Source of the DNA: Nocardioides piscis
GTDB lineage: Bacteria > Actinomycetota > Actinomycetes > Propionibacteriales > Nocardioidaceae
Direction: 5' to 3'
NCBI RefSeq assembly: GCF_011300215.1
Contig: NZ_CP049866.1
Location: forward strand, 248,001 to 312,000
Length of the DNA: 64,000 bases
Part shown: positions 26,931 through 36,116 of the stretch, piece by piece
Layout: each line of letters opens with the position of its first letter
Position numbering within the stretch: the first letter of the stretch is position 1
Translations under genes and position numbers: made by a program
Notes under the pieces: generated by a model
What the model was told of the DNA's origin: nothing
The model's database searches: none
The model's input: only the letters and a program-made list of their open reading frames with translations

Positions 26931-28141
26931 GCCGTCGAGGCCGCTGCGCGCGAGGACCAGCCGCCCGTCTCGACCATCCGGGTCGGGCGCTCGGCGTCCG
27001 TACGGCGACGCCGGTCCACGGGCGGCGTCGGCGGCTCGGGCTGGTCGGAGGAGGTGAAGCGGTTGGGGAGCGAGAGCTTCATGATCGTCCGCAGCGCCTG
27101 GCCGTACTGCCGGTGGAGCGGGCCGGTCGTGTAGGGAATGTCGTACTTCGCCGCGAGCTCGCGCACCCGCACCGAGATCTGGGGGTAGCGGTTGGACGGC
27201 AGGTCGGGGAACAGGTGGTGCTCGATCTGGTAGCCCAGGCTGCCGCTCATGACGTGCAGGAGACGTCCGCCCTCGAAGTTCGCCGAGCCCAGCATCTGGC
27301 GGAGGTACCACTCCGCGCGGGTCTCGTCCTCGAGCTCCTCCTCGGTGAAGTGCAGCGCCCCGTCGGGGAAGTGCCCGCAGAAGATGATCATGTAGGACCA
27401 CAGGTTGCGCATCAGGTTGGCCGTGGCGTTGGCCGTCATGGTCGGCACGATGTTGCCCGGACCGGCCAGCCCGGTGAGCAGCGGGAAGAAGACGTAGTCC
27501 TTCCCGATCTGGCGACTGATCTTGCGCCGGATCTGACGCAGCTGCTTGGCGAGCACCTTGGGGTCCTTCTCGCGCTTGCGGATCGCCTCGAGGTCGAGGT
27601 CGTGCAGCGCGACGCCCCACTGGAAGAGCGTCGCGAGCAACGCGTTGTAGACGGGCTGGCCGAGGTAGACCGGGTGCCACTTCTGCTCGCGCGCCATCCG
27701 CAGGATGCCGTAGCCGATGTCGTTGTCGAAGCCCAGCACGTTGGTGAACTGGTGGTGGATGTAGTTGTGGCTGTGCTTCCACTGCTCCGCGGGCTGCGCG
27801 GTGTCCCACTCCCAGTTGGAGGAGTGGATCTCCGGGTCGTTCATCCAGTCCCACTGGCCGTGCATGACGTTGTGGCCGATCTCCATGTTCTCGAGGATCT
27901 TGGCCACTCCGAGCATGGCGGCGCCGGCGGCCCACGCGGGTGGGAAGCGCGAGGCGAAGAGGGTGACCCGACCGGCCACCGCGAGGCTGCGCTGGATCTT
28001 GATCAGGCGGTTGATGTATGCCGCGTCGTCATCACCGCGGGACTCCTCGACCTCCCGGCGGATGGCGTCGAGCTCGCGTCCGAGCTGCTCGACCTCCTCG
28101 GCGGTGAGGTGGGTGTATTCCTTGACGTCACTGATGGCCAT
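26927..28141 (-). CDS. Membrane fatty acid desaturase (DesA3-like)
   Basis: A 404-residue di-iron membrane desaturase. The histidine boxes are EIGHNVMHGQWDW, QWKHSHNYIHHQF and GSLGYQIEHHLFPDLPSNRYP. Hydrophobic pairs lie between boxes one and two and before the third. Mycobacterial DesA3 desaturates stearoyl-CoA using the neighbouring oxidoreductase for electrons, and this gene lies 12 bases downstream of such a reductase. The ATG at 28141 follows GGAAGGACC. The C-terminal ~45 residues are Arg/Pro-rich and probably disordered. The stop overlaps the small gene downstream, making a three-gene operon. Confidence 0.92.
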   Translation of the reverse strand: MAISDVKEYTHLTAEEVEQLGRELDAIRREVEESRGDDDAAYINRLIKIQRSLAVAGRVTLFASRFPPAWAAGAAMLGVAKILENMEIGHNVMHGQWDWMNDPEIHSSNWEWDTAQPAEQWKHSHNYIHHQFTNVLGFDNDIGYGILRMAREQKWHPVYLGQPVYNALLATLFQWGVALHDLDLEAIRKREKDPKVLAKQLRQIRRKISRQIGKDYVFFPLLTGLAGPGNIVPTMTANATANLMRNLWSYMIIFCGHFPDGALHFTEEELEDETRAEWYLRQMLGSANFEGGRLLHVMSGSLGYQIEHHLFPDLPSNRYPQISVRVRELAAKYDIPYTTGPLHRQYGQALRTIMKLSLPNRFTSSDQPEPPTPPVDRRRRTDAERPTRMVETGGWSSRAAASTA

Positions 28142-28153
28142 GGTTGGTCCTTC

Positions 28154-29227
28154 CTAGATCGCAAGGGTGCAGGGGCCGACCGGGACGGTCACGCAGGTCT
28201 GTACCCGATCGTTGGGGTTGGAGTACTCCTCGCCGTTGCGCAGGTCGCGCACCGTGCCTTCGACGAGGGTGAGGGTGCAGGTGTGGCAGATGCCGGCCCG
28301 GCAGCCGTAGGGCATCCCGACCCCGGCTTCCTCGCCTGCCTCGAGCACGGTCGTGGCGCCGTCCGCCTCGATGGTCTTGTTGGAGTTCTGGAACGTGAGG
28401 GTGCCGCCCTCTCCGCCGTCACCGTCGAACTTGAGCGAGAACCGCTCGAGGTGGAGCTGGTCGCTGAGCGAGGCGTCCTCCCAGTGCTCCTCGATGGCGT
28501 CGAGCATCGGCGCCGGGCCGCAGGCCCAGGTCTCGCGGTCGCGCCAGTCGGGCACGATCCGGTCGAGGTCGGCGAGCTCGAGCATCCCGTCGTGGTCGGT
28601 GTGGAGGCGGTGCAGCGTCAGCGTCGGGTGCTTCTCGGCCAGCGCCACGATCTCGTCGCGGAAGATCATCCGCTCCTCGGTGGTCGAGGAGTAGTGGACG
28701 ACGACGTCGGGCATGGTGTCGCGTCGGTCGAGCGTGCGGAGCATCGACATGACCGGGGTGATGCCCGATCCGCCCACCAGCATCAGCATCTTGGCCGGCG
28801 GCGGCGACGGCAGCACGAACTCACCCGCCGGCAGGGCCAGCCGGACGATGGTTCCGGGCTCCAGCCCGCCCACGAGGTGTTTGGACAGGAAACCCTCGGG
28901 CATGGCCCTGACGGTGATGGCGATGGTGCGCCCGGACCGCTTGGGGGGCGTGCTCACCGAGTAGGAGCGCCAGTGGAACTTGCCGTCGACCTGCACGCCG
29001 ATGCCGACGTATTGGCCGGGGCGGTGCTCGTAGTGCCAGCCCCATCCGGGCCGGATCACCACGGTCGCGGCGTCCTCGGTCTCGGGGATCACCTTCTCGA
29101 TCCGCCCGCGCAGCTCGCGCGCGGACCAGAGCGGGTTGATCATGGACAGGTAGTCGTCGGGGTGCAACGGCGTGGTGAGACGTGCTCCTGCCCGCCGCGC
29201 GAGGGTGAGGGTCTTGGTGGCTGCCAT
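28154..29227 (-). CDS. Ferredoxin reductase, electron donor to the desaturase
   Basis: A 357-residue flavin/iron-sulfur reductase of the Rv3230c type. From the N-terminus: an FAD-binding domain ([20 protein letters not shown] with the RSYS motif), an NAD(P)H domain ([31 protein letters not shown]), and a C-terminal plant-type [2Fe-2S] domain ([14 protein letters not shown] with a fourth Cys in VQTCVTV). The start is ATG 29227 ([14 protein letters not shown]) because a complete promoter ends six bases before it; the 35 extra upstream residues are not coding. It heads the operon with the desaturase. Confidence 0.9.
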   Translation of the reverse strand: MAATKTLTLARRAGARLTTPLHPDDYLSMINPLWSARELRGRIEKVIPETEDAATVVIRPGWGWHYEHRPGQYVGIGVQVDGKFHWRSYSVSTPPKRSGRTIAITVRAMPEGFLSKHLVGGLEPGTIVRLALPAGEFVLPSPPPAKMLMLVGGSGITPVMSMLRTLDRRDTMPDVVVHYSSTTEERMIFRDEIVALAEKHPTLTLHRLHTDHDGMLELADLDRIVPDWRDRETWACGPAPMLDAIEEHWEDASLSDQLHLERFSLKFDGDGGEGGTLTFQNSNKTIEADGATTVLEAGEEAGVGMPYGCRAGICHTCTLTLVEGTVRDLRNGEEYSNPNDRVQTCVTVPVGPCTLAI

Positions 29228-29233
29228 CGACTC

Positions 29234-29263
29234 AGTGAACAAGCGTCCACTCACTCTCGTCAA
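29234..29263 (-). promoter_or_regulatory. Promoter of the reductase/desaturase operon
   Basis: On the minus strand, TTGACG (29263-29258), an 18-base spacer and TTCACT (29239-29234) are followed by six bases and the ATG at 29227. The spacer and -10 form an imperfect dyad (AGTGA...TCACT, arms at 29251-29255 and 29234-29238), which could be bound by a TetR-type lipid regulator. Confidence 0.55.
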
Positions 29264-29330
29264 GGTGATGCCCAGCACGTGGCCCAGCACGTGGGGCCGG
29301 CCTCTGGGTCGGCCCCGTAGGCTGATGGAC

Positions 29331-29735
29331 ATGGGTTACGAGGTGGAGAAGACCGACGAGGAGTGGCGCGCCGAGCTCAGCGCCGAGGAATACGCGGTGC
29401 TGCGCCAGGCCGGCACCGAGCGCGCCTTCACCGGCACCTACACCGACACCGAGGACGAGGGCACCTACTCCTGCAAGGCGTGCGGGCACGAGCTGTTCAC
29501 CTCGGGCACCAAGTTCCACTCCGGGTGCGGCTGGCCCAGCTTCTACCAGCCGATCAGCGACACGGTCGAATACATCAAGGACACCTCCCACGGGATGGAC
29601 CGCGTCGAGGTGAGGTGCGCCAACTGCGGCTCACACCTGGGTCACGTGTTCCCCGACGGCCATGGCACCCCTACGGGTGACCGCTACTGCATCAACTCGA
29701 TCAGCCTCACCCTGCGGCCGGCTGCGCAGTCCTAG
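29331..29735 (+). CDS. msrB: Peptide-methionine (R)-S-oxide reductase
   Basis: A 134-residue MsrB. Zinc cysteines are in [10 protein letters not shown] and [14 protein letters not shown], and the catalytic Cys is in the near-terminal [11 protein letters not shown]. It reduces methionine-R-sulfoxide in oxidised proteins using thioredoxin. TAGGCT at 29318-29323 ends seven bases before ATG 29331, so a leaderless start at 29331 is preferred to ATG 29325 two codons upstream. The promoter region is divergent from the desaturase operon, only about 100 bases away. Confidence 0.93.
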   Translation: MGYEVEKTDEEWRAELSAEEYAVLRQAGTERAFTGTYTDTEDEGTYSCKACGHELFTSGTKFHSGCGWPSFYQPISDTVEYIKDTSHGMDRVEVRCANCGSHLGHVFPDGHGTPTGDRYCINSISLTLRPAAQS

Positions 29736-29787
29736 GCCCGCGGCCTATAGGTTGGGGCCAGATTTCCCGACCCAGGAGGACTGGCCC

Positions 29788-30990
29788 TTGTCCGGCACGA
29801 CATTCGACCACGACGTGGTCGTGGTGGGCGGCTGCGGCCACGTCGGTCTCCCGCTCGCCATCGCTCTCGCCTCGCGCGGGCTCGACGTCGCCATCCAGGA
29901 CATCGACGCACGCGCCGTCGACCTCGTCCTCAGCGGCGAGCTCCCCTTCATGGAGGACGGCGCCCAGGAGGTCCTCCAGCAGGGCCTGGCCGCCGGCAGG
30001 TTGACCGCCACCACCGACCCAGAGGTCATCGGTCGCTCCGAGGTGGTCGTCGTCGTGATCGGCACCCCGGTCGACGAGCACCTCAACCCCGACCCGCACG
30101 CGGTCACCAAGGCCCTGCGCGAGTCGCTCGGCTCGTTCCGCGACGGGCAGCTCGTCGTGCTGCGGAGCACCGTCTATCCCGGAGTCACGCGCACGATCGA
30201 GCGGCTCTTCGCCGACGCGGGTCTCGACCTCGACGTCGCCTTCTGTCCCGAGCGGATCGCGGAGGGCAGGGCGATGGAGGAGCTCTTCACGCTGCCCCAG
30301 ATCGTCTCCGCCCGCACCCAGGATGCGCGCGACCGTGCGGCGAAGCTGTTCGGAGCGCTCACGCCGAGCGTCGTCGAGCTGGATCCCGAAGAGGCCGAGC
30401 TGGCCAAGCTGTTCACCAACAACTGGCGCTACATCAAGTTCGCCGCCGCCAACCAGTTCTACGTCATGGCCAACGACCACGGTCTCGACTACGACCGGAT
30501 CCGCAAGGCGCTCGCCCACGACTACCCCCGCGCCGCCGACATGCCCGGTGCGGGCTTCGCCGCCGGCCCGTGCCTGTTCAAGGACACGATGCAGCTCGCG
30601 GCCTTCACCGACAACTCCTACGTCCTGGGTCACTCGGCGATGCTGGTCAACGAGGGGCTCCCTCTCTATCTCGTCACCCGCATGGAGCAGGCCCACGACC
30701 TCGCCGACCTCCGCGTCGGCATCCTGGGCATGGCCTTCAAGGGCGAGAGCGACGACATCCGCTCCAGCCTCTCCTACAAGCTCAAGCGGATCCTCGAGTT
30801 CCGCTCGCGGGAGGTGTTCTGCACCGACCCCTACGTCACCGTGGACGACAGCCTGCTGCCGCTCGAGGAGGTCCTCGAGCGCTCCGACGTGCTCGTCATC
30901 GGGGCTCCGCACAAGACCTACGCCGACGTGGTGACCGACAAGCCGGTTGTGGACGTGTGGAACCTCCTCGGCAACGGGACGACCGTATGA
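29788..30990 (+). CDS. Nucleotide-sugar dehydrogenase (UDP-glucose/UDP-ManNAc type)
   Basis: A 400-residue NAD-dependent 4-electron dehydrogenase oxidising a UDP-sugar to a uronic acid. The Rossmann motif is VVVGGCGHVGLPLAIALASRG, the mid-region has LRSTVYPGVT and AFCPERIAEG, and the catalytic Cys is in GAGFAAGPCLFKDTM. The C-terminal UDP-binding domain has VGILGMAFKGESDDIRSS. The start is the TTG at 29788, set seven bases after AGGAGGA; upstream open frame lacks this site. It is the first gene of a four-gene sugar operon in which each of the first three genes overlaps the next by four bases. Which UDP-sugar it uses is not clear. Confidence 0.88.
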   Translation: MSGTTFDHDVVVVGGCGHVGLPLAIALASRGLDVAIQDIDARAVDLVLSGELPFMEDGAQEVLQQGLAAGRLTATTDPEVIGRSEVVVVVIGTPVDEHLNPDPHAVTKALRESLGSFRDGQLVVLRSTVYPGVTRTIERLFADAGLDLDVAFCPERIAEGRAMEELFTLPQIVSARTQDARDRAAKLFGALTPSVVELDPEEAELAKLFTNNWRYIKFAAANQFYVMANDHGLDYDRIRKALAHDYPRAADMPGAGFAAGPCLFKDTMQLAAFTDNSYVLGHSAMLVNEGLPLYLVTRMEQAHDLADLRVGILGMAFKGESDDIRSSLSYKLKRILEFRSREVFCTDPYVTVDDSLLPLEEVLERSDVLVIGAPHKTYADVVTDKPVVDVWNLLGNGTTV

Positions 30991-31769
30991 CGCTGGCGGT
31001 GTCGGTCGTCATTCCCGCCTACAACGAGCAGGACGGCGTCGTGCCCGTCCTCGACCGCATCTTCCAGGCGGTCGAGTCGGTCCTCGAGGTGCTCGTCGTC
31101 GTCGACTTCGCCGAGGACAGCACGGTCCCGGTCGTCAAGGGCCACCCCAGGTATGGCGACGGGCTGAGCGTCCTGGTCAACACCTATGGTCGCGGCCCGG
31201 CCCACGCCATCCGCTATGGCATCGACCACGCCAGCCACGACGTCGTCGTCGTCACCATGGCCGACGGGTCCGACGACCCGCGCCAGATCGACCCGTTGGC
31301 ACGCCTCGTCGAGCGCGGGGTCGTGGTCGCCGCTGCGTCGCGCTACTGCCCCGGTGGGCAGCAGGTCGGCGGCCCGCTCCTCAAGAGCCTCATCTCCCAG
31401 GGCGCCGGGCGCTCGCTGGGAGTCCTGGCCCGGGTCGGCACGCAGGACGCGACCAACAGCTTCAAGGCCTACTCGACCGACTTCATCCGCGAGGTCGGGA
31501 TCCACAGCACCAGCGGCTTCGAGATCGGCCTCGAGCTCACGGCCAAGGCGCGACGCCTGCGCCGCCCGGTCGCGGAGCTCCCGACCATCTGGCTCGACCG
31601 CACCATCGGCGACTCCAACTTCGACATGAAGGCCTGGATCCCCAAGTATCTCCGCTGGTACCGCTTCGCCTTCGGTCCGGCCCTCAGCCTCGAACAGGTC
31701 TCCGAGCAGGCCGCCCGGATCGCCGCCCTCAATCAACGCGCCACCACAACGAACGGAAAGTCATCGTGA
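30987..31769 (+). CDS. GT2-family glycosyltransferase
   Basis: A 260-residue cytosolic or membrane-associated GT-A enzyme with LAVSVVIPAYNEQDGV at the N-terminus, followed by VVTMADGSDDPRQID, where DGSDD supplies the metal-binding acidic residues. FEIGLELTAKARRLRRPVAELP resembles dolichol-phosphate sugar synthases. No transmembrane domain is fused. It probably transfers a sugar to polyprenyl phosphate or to a growing glycan. ATGA overlap with the dehydrogenase and GTGA overlap with the epimerase show tight coupling. Confidence 0.87.
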   Translation: MTLAVSVVIPAYNEQDGVVPVLDRIFQAVESVLEVLVVVDFAEDSTVPVVKGHPRYGDGLSVLVNTYGRGPAHAIRYGIDHASHDVVVVTMADGSDDPRQIDPLARLVERGVVVAAASRYCPGGQQVGGPLLKSLISQGAGRSLGVLARVGTQDATNSFKAYSTDFIREVGIHSTSGFEIGLELTAKARRLRRPVAELPTIWLDRTIGDSNFDMKAWIPKYLRWYRFAFGPALSLEQVSEQAARIAALNQRATTTNGKSS

Positions 31770-32797
31770 GCAACGACCAGAAGGTCCTCGTCTCGGGTTC
31801 GGCCGGCTTCATCGGCGGCTACGTCGTCGAGGAGCTCCTCAGCCGCGGATACACCGTGGTCGGCATCGACAACTACTCCAAGTACGGCAAGGTCGAGAAG
31901 TCCTACGACAACCACCCCAACTACCACTTCTACGAGGACGACTGCCGCAACGTTGACGTCATGAAGAAGCTGCTCGCCGACTGCGACCACCTCATCGCCG
32001 GCGCAGCCCTGATCGGCGGCATCTCCTACTTCCACGCCTACGCCTACGACCTCCTCGCCCAGAACGAGCGGATCATGGCCTCCCAGTGCGACGCGGCGAT
32101 CGAGGCCTTCCAGCACGGCAAGCTCAAGAAGGTCACCTATCTCTCGAGCTCGATGGTCTTCGAGTCGACCGAGCACTGGCCCTCCAAGGAGGGCGACGAG
32201 CGGAAGATCCCGCCGCCCCTGTCGTCGTACGGCTTCCAGAAGCTCGCGGTCGAATACTTCGCCAAGGCCGCTTGGGACCAGTACAAGGTGCCCTACACGA
32301 TCGTGCGCCCCTTCAACTGCGTCGGCGTCGGTGAGGGCCGTGCCCTCGGTGACGTCGAGGTGACCTCCGGCAACGTCAAGCTGGCCATGAGCCACGTCGT
32401 GCCCGACATCGTGCAGAAGATCGTCAAGGGCCAGGACCCGCTGCACATCCTGGGCGAGGGCAACCAGGTCCGCCACTACACCTACGGCGGCGACCTCGCC
32501 CGGGGCATCGTCGAGTGCATGAGCCAGGACGCGGCCTACAACGAGGACTTCAACATCTCGACGGCCGAGTCGACCACCGTCCGCGAGCTCGCCGAGGTGA
32601 TCTGGCGCAAGATCAAGGGCGACGCGCCCCTGACGCTGGTGAGCGACGAGGCCTACGAGTACGACGTGCAGAAGCGCGTGCCCGACGTCCAGAAGGCCAA
32701 GGACGTGCTGGGCTTCGAGTGCACCACGACGCTCGACGACATGCTCGACGAGGTCATCCCGTGGGTGACGCAGGCCGTCGCCGACGGTCGTCTCTGA
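31766..32797 (+). CDS. NAD-dependent sugar epimerase/dehydratase
   Basis: A 343-residue extended-SDR enzyme. The NAD site is VLVSGSAGFIGGYVVEELLS, and the active site is SSYGFQKLAVEYF (YxxxK) preceded by TYLSSSMVF. RPFNCVGVGEG and GEGNQVRHYTYGGDLARGI are typical of UDP-sugar epimerases/decarboxylases. It changes the configuration of the nucleotide sugar, probably the one oxidised by the first gene. The GTG at 31766 overlaps the previous stop. The exact sugar is not predictable. Confidence 0.88.
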   Translation: MSNDQKVLVSGSAGFIGGYVVEELLSRGYTVVGIDNYSKYGKVEKSYDNHPNYHFYEDDCRNVDVMKKLLADCDHLIAGAALIGGISYFHAYAYDLLAQNERIMASQCDAAIEAFQHGKLKKVTYLSSSMVFESTEHWPSKEGDERKIPPPLSSYGFQKLAVEYFAKAAWDQYKVPYTIVRPFNCVGVGEGRALGDVEVTSGNVKLAMSHVVPDIVQKIVKGQDPLHILGEGNQVRHYTYGGDLARGIVECMSQDAAYNEDFNISTAESTTVRELAEVIWRKIKGDAPLTLVSDEAYEYDVQKRVPDVQKAKDVLGFECTTTLDDMLDEVIPWVTQAVADGRL

Positions 32798-32813
32798 GCT
32801 CGACGACCTCTCG

Positions 32814-34484
32814 GTGCGACTGCCCAGGGAGCGGTGGCCGCTCGTCACGACCGTCCTGATCGTCCTGATCGGCTCGGTGTTCTTGCTGACGCAGGCGCGC
32901 CACCTGTGGTTCTTCGGCGACGACTGGGCCTTCCTGCTGGCTCGCGACCTCGGCGAGCGTCCGGTCGAGAGCCTGATGGCTCCGCACAACGAGCACTGGA
33001 GCACCGTCCCGGTCCTGATCTACCGGGCGCTCTACTCCGTGTTCGGGCTGCACCACTTCCTGGTGTTCGCGGCGCTCCCGGTCGCAGCACACGCTGTCGC
33101 GTGCGTCTTGCTCTTCCTGGTGCAGAGCCGCTGCGGCATCCACCCGTGGGTCTCCGCCGGCGTCACCGCGGTGCTGGTCTTCCTCGGCGCCGGAGCTGAG
33201 AACCTGCTGTGGTCGTTCCAGATCGGAATGATCGGCACTGCGGTCTTCGGCCTGGCCGCCCTCCTGCTTTCCGCCGGCTGGACGGGTCGCCGGACCGTTG
33301 TGATCATCTGGACGCTTTCGGTCCTGTCGCTGATGACAGCCAGCACGAGCATTCCGATGCTCATCTGGCTCGGCGCGTTCACATTCGCGCGCCACGGTCT
33401 GCGGCGAGCGCTGGTGCTCGCGGTCCCGCCGATGATCGTGTACGCCGCCTGGTTCATCGTCTGGGGTCGTCAGGCCGAGACCGGCATCCCGGAAAGCCGG
33501 CCGGTCGACGTGATGCCTCTGGCCTGGAAGGGCCTGTCCGTCACCTGGGAGCGCATGACCGGCTTCGAAGGGGTCGGACCGGTCCTAGTGATCGGACTGC
33601 TGACGGCCGCCTTGACGCTCCAACCTGACAGCGCGCGCCGCGCCCTGGCGCTGTCGGGCGCAGCCACCGCAGTGATCACTTACCTGATCCTTGCGGACTC
33701 GCGCGGCGGCCTGGGACCTGAGTCGACCTCGCCGTCTCGCTACTCCTACTTCGGCGCGCTGATGCTGCTCCCTGCGCTCGCCCTCGTGCTGCACAGCCTG
33801 TGGGACCGGTTGAAGACCCGGCGGGTCGAAGGGTCGGTCGCGCTAGCGGCGATCCTGGGCCTGCTAGTCATCCCGGGGATCCTCGGAACGGTCGACTTCC
33901 GCGTGGGTCGGGACACCCTCACTCCCGACCTGCGCGCTCGCACCATTGCCGCCAGCGAGCTGGCTCGTTCGTCCGAGCGACTTCTGGACAACGCCGTTGA
34001 CGAGTCCTACAACCCGAACATCACGGCCGACGCGCTGCGTCTCGACTCAGTGGCCGCCGCCCTCCCGGACGGTCCCGTGACCGCACGCGATCGCCTCACC
34101 GCCCGGGCGGCTCTCCAGGTGAGCGCGGCTCCGACCTCCTGGGGGTTGCCCGAGGCGGTAGCCACTGTCGAGGGCACTGAGACATCGCCCTCAGGCGACT
34201 GCTCCATCGGCCTCGGGGCAGTCGGCAGCGTCCTCGAGATCCCATCAGGAAGGGAAGGGGCCCAAGCCAGGCTGATTCTCTCGGAGACCGACCGCACCAC
34301 CGTTCGTCTGCGGGACGGAACCGTGACGAGCGCGTCCGTGCCAATGGTCGTCGGCGACACCAGCGAGGTCTACGTCGGCGTCACGGCACCAGGCGTGGGG
34401 CTCCTCGTAGACCTTCCGCCCGGAGTTCCTTTCACAGTATGCGGACGCTTAGACGCTGGTCAGGAGGATGCCATTGCTCCCTGA
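32814..34484 (+). CDS. Polytopic membrane protein, GT-C-like, with external C-terminal domain
   Basis: A 556-residue protein from GTG 32814, 17 bases after the epimerase gene. After the first helix comes LWFFGDDWAFLLARDL, an acidic loop like that of GT-C glycosyltransferases, and MAPHNEHWSTVPVL. About ten hydrophobic segments follow, then a soluble region (~370-556) with two cysteines (GDCSIG, FTVCGR). It is probably the membrane step of the sugar operon, either a lipid-linked sugar transferase or an arabinosyltransferase-like protein. No firm family match is claimed. Confidence 0.7.
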   Translation: MRLPRERWPLVTTVLIVLIGSVFLLTQARHLWFFGDDWAFLLARDLGERPVESLMAPHNEHWSTVPVLIYRALYSVFGLHHFLVFAALPVAAHAVACVLLFLVQSRCGIHPWVSAGVTAVLVFLGAGAENLLWSFQIGMIGTAVFGLAALLLSAGWTGRRTVVIIWTLSVLSLMTASTSIPMLIWLGAFTFARHGLRRALVLAVPPMIVYAAWFIVWGRQAETGIPESRPVDVMPLAWKGLSVTWERMTGFEGVGPVLVIGLLTAALTLQPDSARRALALSGAATAVITYLILADSRGGLGPESTSPSRYSYFGALMLLPALALVLHSLWDRLKTRRVEGSVALAAILGLLVIPGILGTVDFRVGRDTLTPDLRARTIAASELARSSERLLDNAVDESYNPNITADALRLDSVAAALPDGPVTARDRLTARAALQVSAAPTSWGLPEAVATVEGTETSPSGDCSIGLGAVGSVLEIPSGREGAQARLILSETDRTTVRLRDGTVTSASVPMVVGDTSEVYVGVTAPGVGLLVDLPPGVPFTVCGRLDAGQEDAIAP

Positions 34485-34799
34485 ATGCCTGCGCTGGCTC
34501 CCCTTTGCGCCTGCTCATGTCCCGCACCAGTTCGCAGCAGGTCGCGTGCATTGCCGTCAACCCCCACGCGTCAACTCATGGAATGAGAAGGTCATGTTCG
34601 TGAATAGTGACTCGGTGGTTCGCGTACCGGTGGCGGCCAACACCATCGATCATTACCACGAACGCGTACGCCAGAAGTCAAACGCGCCAGGACGCTGGCC
34701 TTGCCTGCGAACGCGCCCCCATTGTTCGCGAGAGGTTCGAAATCATCCCTTGGAGGGTCTGAGCCTTCACCGACGATGGTCCCTGGGGGACTCGCGACG
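34485..34799. other. Intergenic stretch without a recognised gene
   Basis: These 315 bases contain no open frame with coding features on either strand. Base composition falls visibly, to roughly half G+C in the line starting 34561. A short inverted pair GTTCGTG/CACGAAC (34594-34600 and 34658-34664) is the only structure noticed. It separates the sugar operon from a second membrane-protein gene. Confidence 0.5.
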
Positions 34800-35930
34800 A
34801 TGAAGGTCCTTCGTATTCTCGAGCGCCTCGTCTTTGAGACCCGACCGTGGCTCTTCACCGCGATTCTTATCGGCGTGATCCTGCTCAAGACCGGTGTGTG
34901 GTGGATCCCTAACCTCTCACTGTCCATAATGGCTGCCCAAAATCCCTTCGCTGACCCCAACTTCGCCGACCCGAATGCCGACTACCTGTTCTGGAACTGG
35001 TTGGCGATGTTCTTGGCCTGGGCCCTCGGAGCGACAAGCTTCGCCCCATACTTTCTGTTGCATCTCGGGTTCGCCGTAGCCTTCGAAATCGTGATGTTCG
35101 CGCTCCTGCTGCGTCGGCTTCCCCGTGACCTGGGTCGGTCGGCCGCGGTGATTTTTGCGACACTCCCCGTATCCGGAACGGCCTACTTCTGGGTCGGCAT
35201 GGACGGACTGACGTTGCTTCTGACTGCACTCGTGCTTGTCGCGGCGTCCCACCAGTGGGCAGTGTTGACCCTAGGCGTGCTCCTCGGCATGCAACACTTC
35301 GAGCAGGGCGTCGTCGCTGCAGGCGCTCTTCTCGTCAGTTTGCTGATGGCCCGATGGGTCGGCAAGCAGGTGCAATTCCCACTCTCCTCAGCATTCGCCT
35401 TGCTGATCGGCCTGCTTCTAGGCAAAGGGGCCCTGATTGCAATCTTCTCAGCCCATGACATCGAGGTGGAATCGCGTACGTTCTGGCTGCGCACCAATGT
35501 GGTGATGGTGATTGACCAGTTCGCGTTCCACTGGCAGTGGGTCCTGTTCGCTACCCTGGGCTTGGGTTGGTTGGTCATCCTGCGTAGTTTCGATCTCGGC
35601 CGCGATGCGTTCCCTCTCCTGTCCGGACTGGCAGTTGCGCTGGCCCTGCTGCCCATCGTGGGAGACCAGACACGAGTCGTCGCGAGCACGTCGCTGCTCG
35701 TACTGGGGGTGTTCGTCCTGCTGGACGAGCAACTACTGCGGTCTTACCAACGGATCGAGGTAGCCGCACTGCTGGCGGTTTGGCTACTCGTGCCTTATGT
35801 GTGGGTGTGGGGCGGGGTACCGCGGTGGTCAGTCCTGCCCCACGATCTCGCATACCTACTCCACCGCGTAGGTCCCTGGTTCGATCGCGTGGTCCCAGCG
35901 GATCCAGCGCTTTGGCCCTTTGGGTTCTGA
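34800..35930 (+). CDS. Polytopic membrane protein of unknown function
   Basis: A 376-residue protein with about ten hydrophobic helices and few charged loops. The first external loop has IMAAQNPFADPNFADPNADY and a later one GMQHFEQG. ATG 34800 follows GGGGGA at a suitable distance; ATG 34776 is a possible earlier start. The helix pattern and the acidic first loop recall the preceding GT-C-like protein, so a second glycan membrane enzyme, or a flippase-like protein, is possible. Codon choice is less GC-biased than in most of the window (for example AAT, TTT, ACT and CTA codons are used freely), hinting at separate origin. Confidence 0.65.
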   Translation: MKVLRILERLVFETRPWLFTAILIGVILLKTGVWWIPNLSLSIMAAQNPFADPNFADPNADYLFWNWLAMFLAWALGATSFAPYFLLHLGFAVAFEIVMFALLLRRLPRDLGRSAAVIFATLPVSGTAYFWVGMDGLTLLLTALVLVAASHQWAVLTLGVLLGMQHFEQGVVAAGALLVSLLMARWVGKQVQFPLSSAFALLIGLLLGKGALIAIFSAHDIEVESRTFWLRTNVVMVIDQFAFHWQWVLFATLGLGWLVILRSFDLGRDAFPLLSGLAVALALLPIVGDQTRVVASTSLLVLGVFVLLDEQLLRSYQRIEVAALLAVWLLVPYVWVWGGVPRWSVLPHDLAYLLHRVGPWFDRVVPADPALWPFGF

Positions 35931-36116
35931 CGCGGTCTCGACTCGTGACGAAGCCCTGGTGTGGTGATGGTCGTGACCAGTGCGGTTCTCGTGGCAGGCG
36001 CGGATCGTGGGCGTTGCTGTGGGGCCTGATCGCGAGGTACCCGCACGTCGTGGCCCGACGGCGACGAGCTGCCAGCATCTGTTGCGCCAGGCAGCCCGCC
36101 ACCTGCTCGTCTGAAG

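Noticed and set aside
35931-36116. Minus-strand open frame with QVAGCLAQQMLAARRRRA
   Set aside because: No start site, no family similarity and low GC; not accepted as a gene or as a recognisable remnant.
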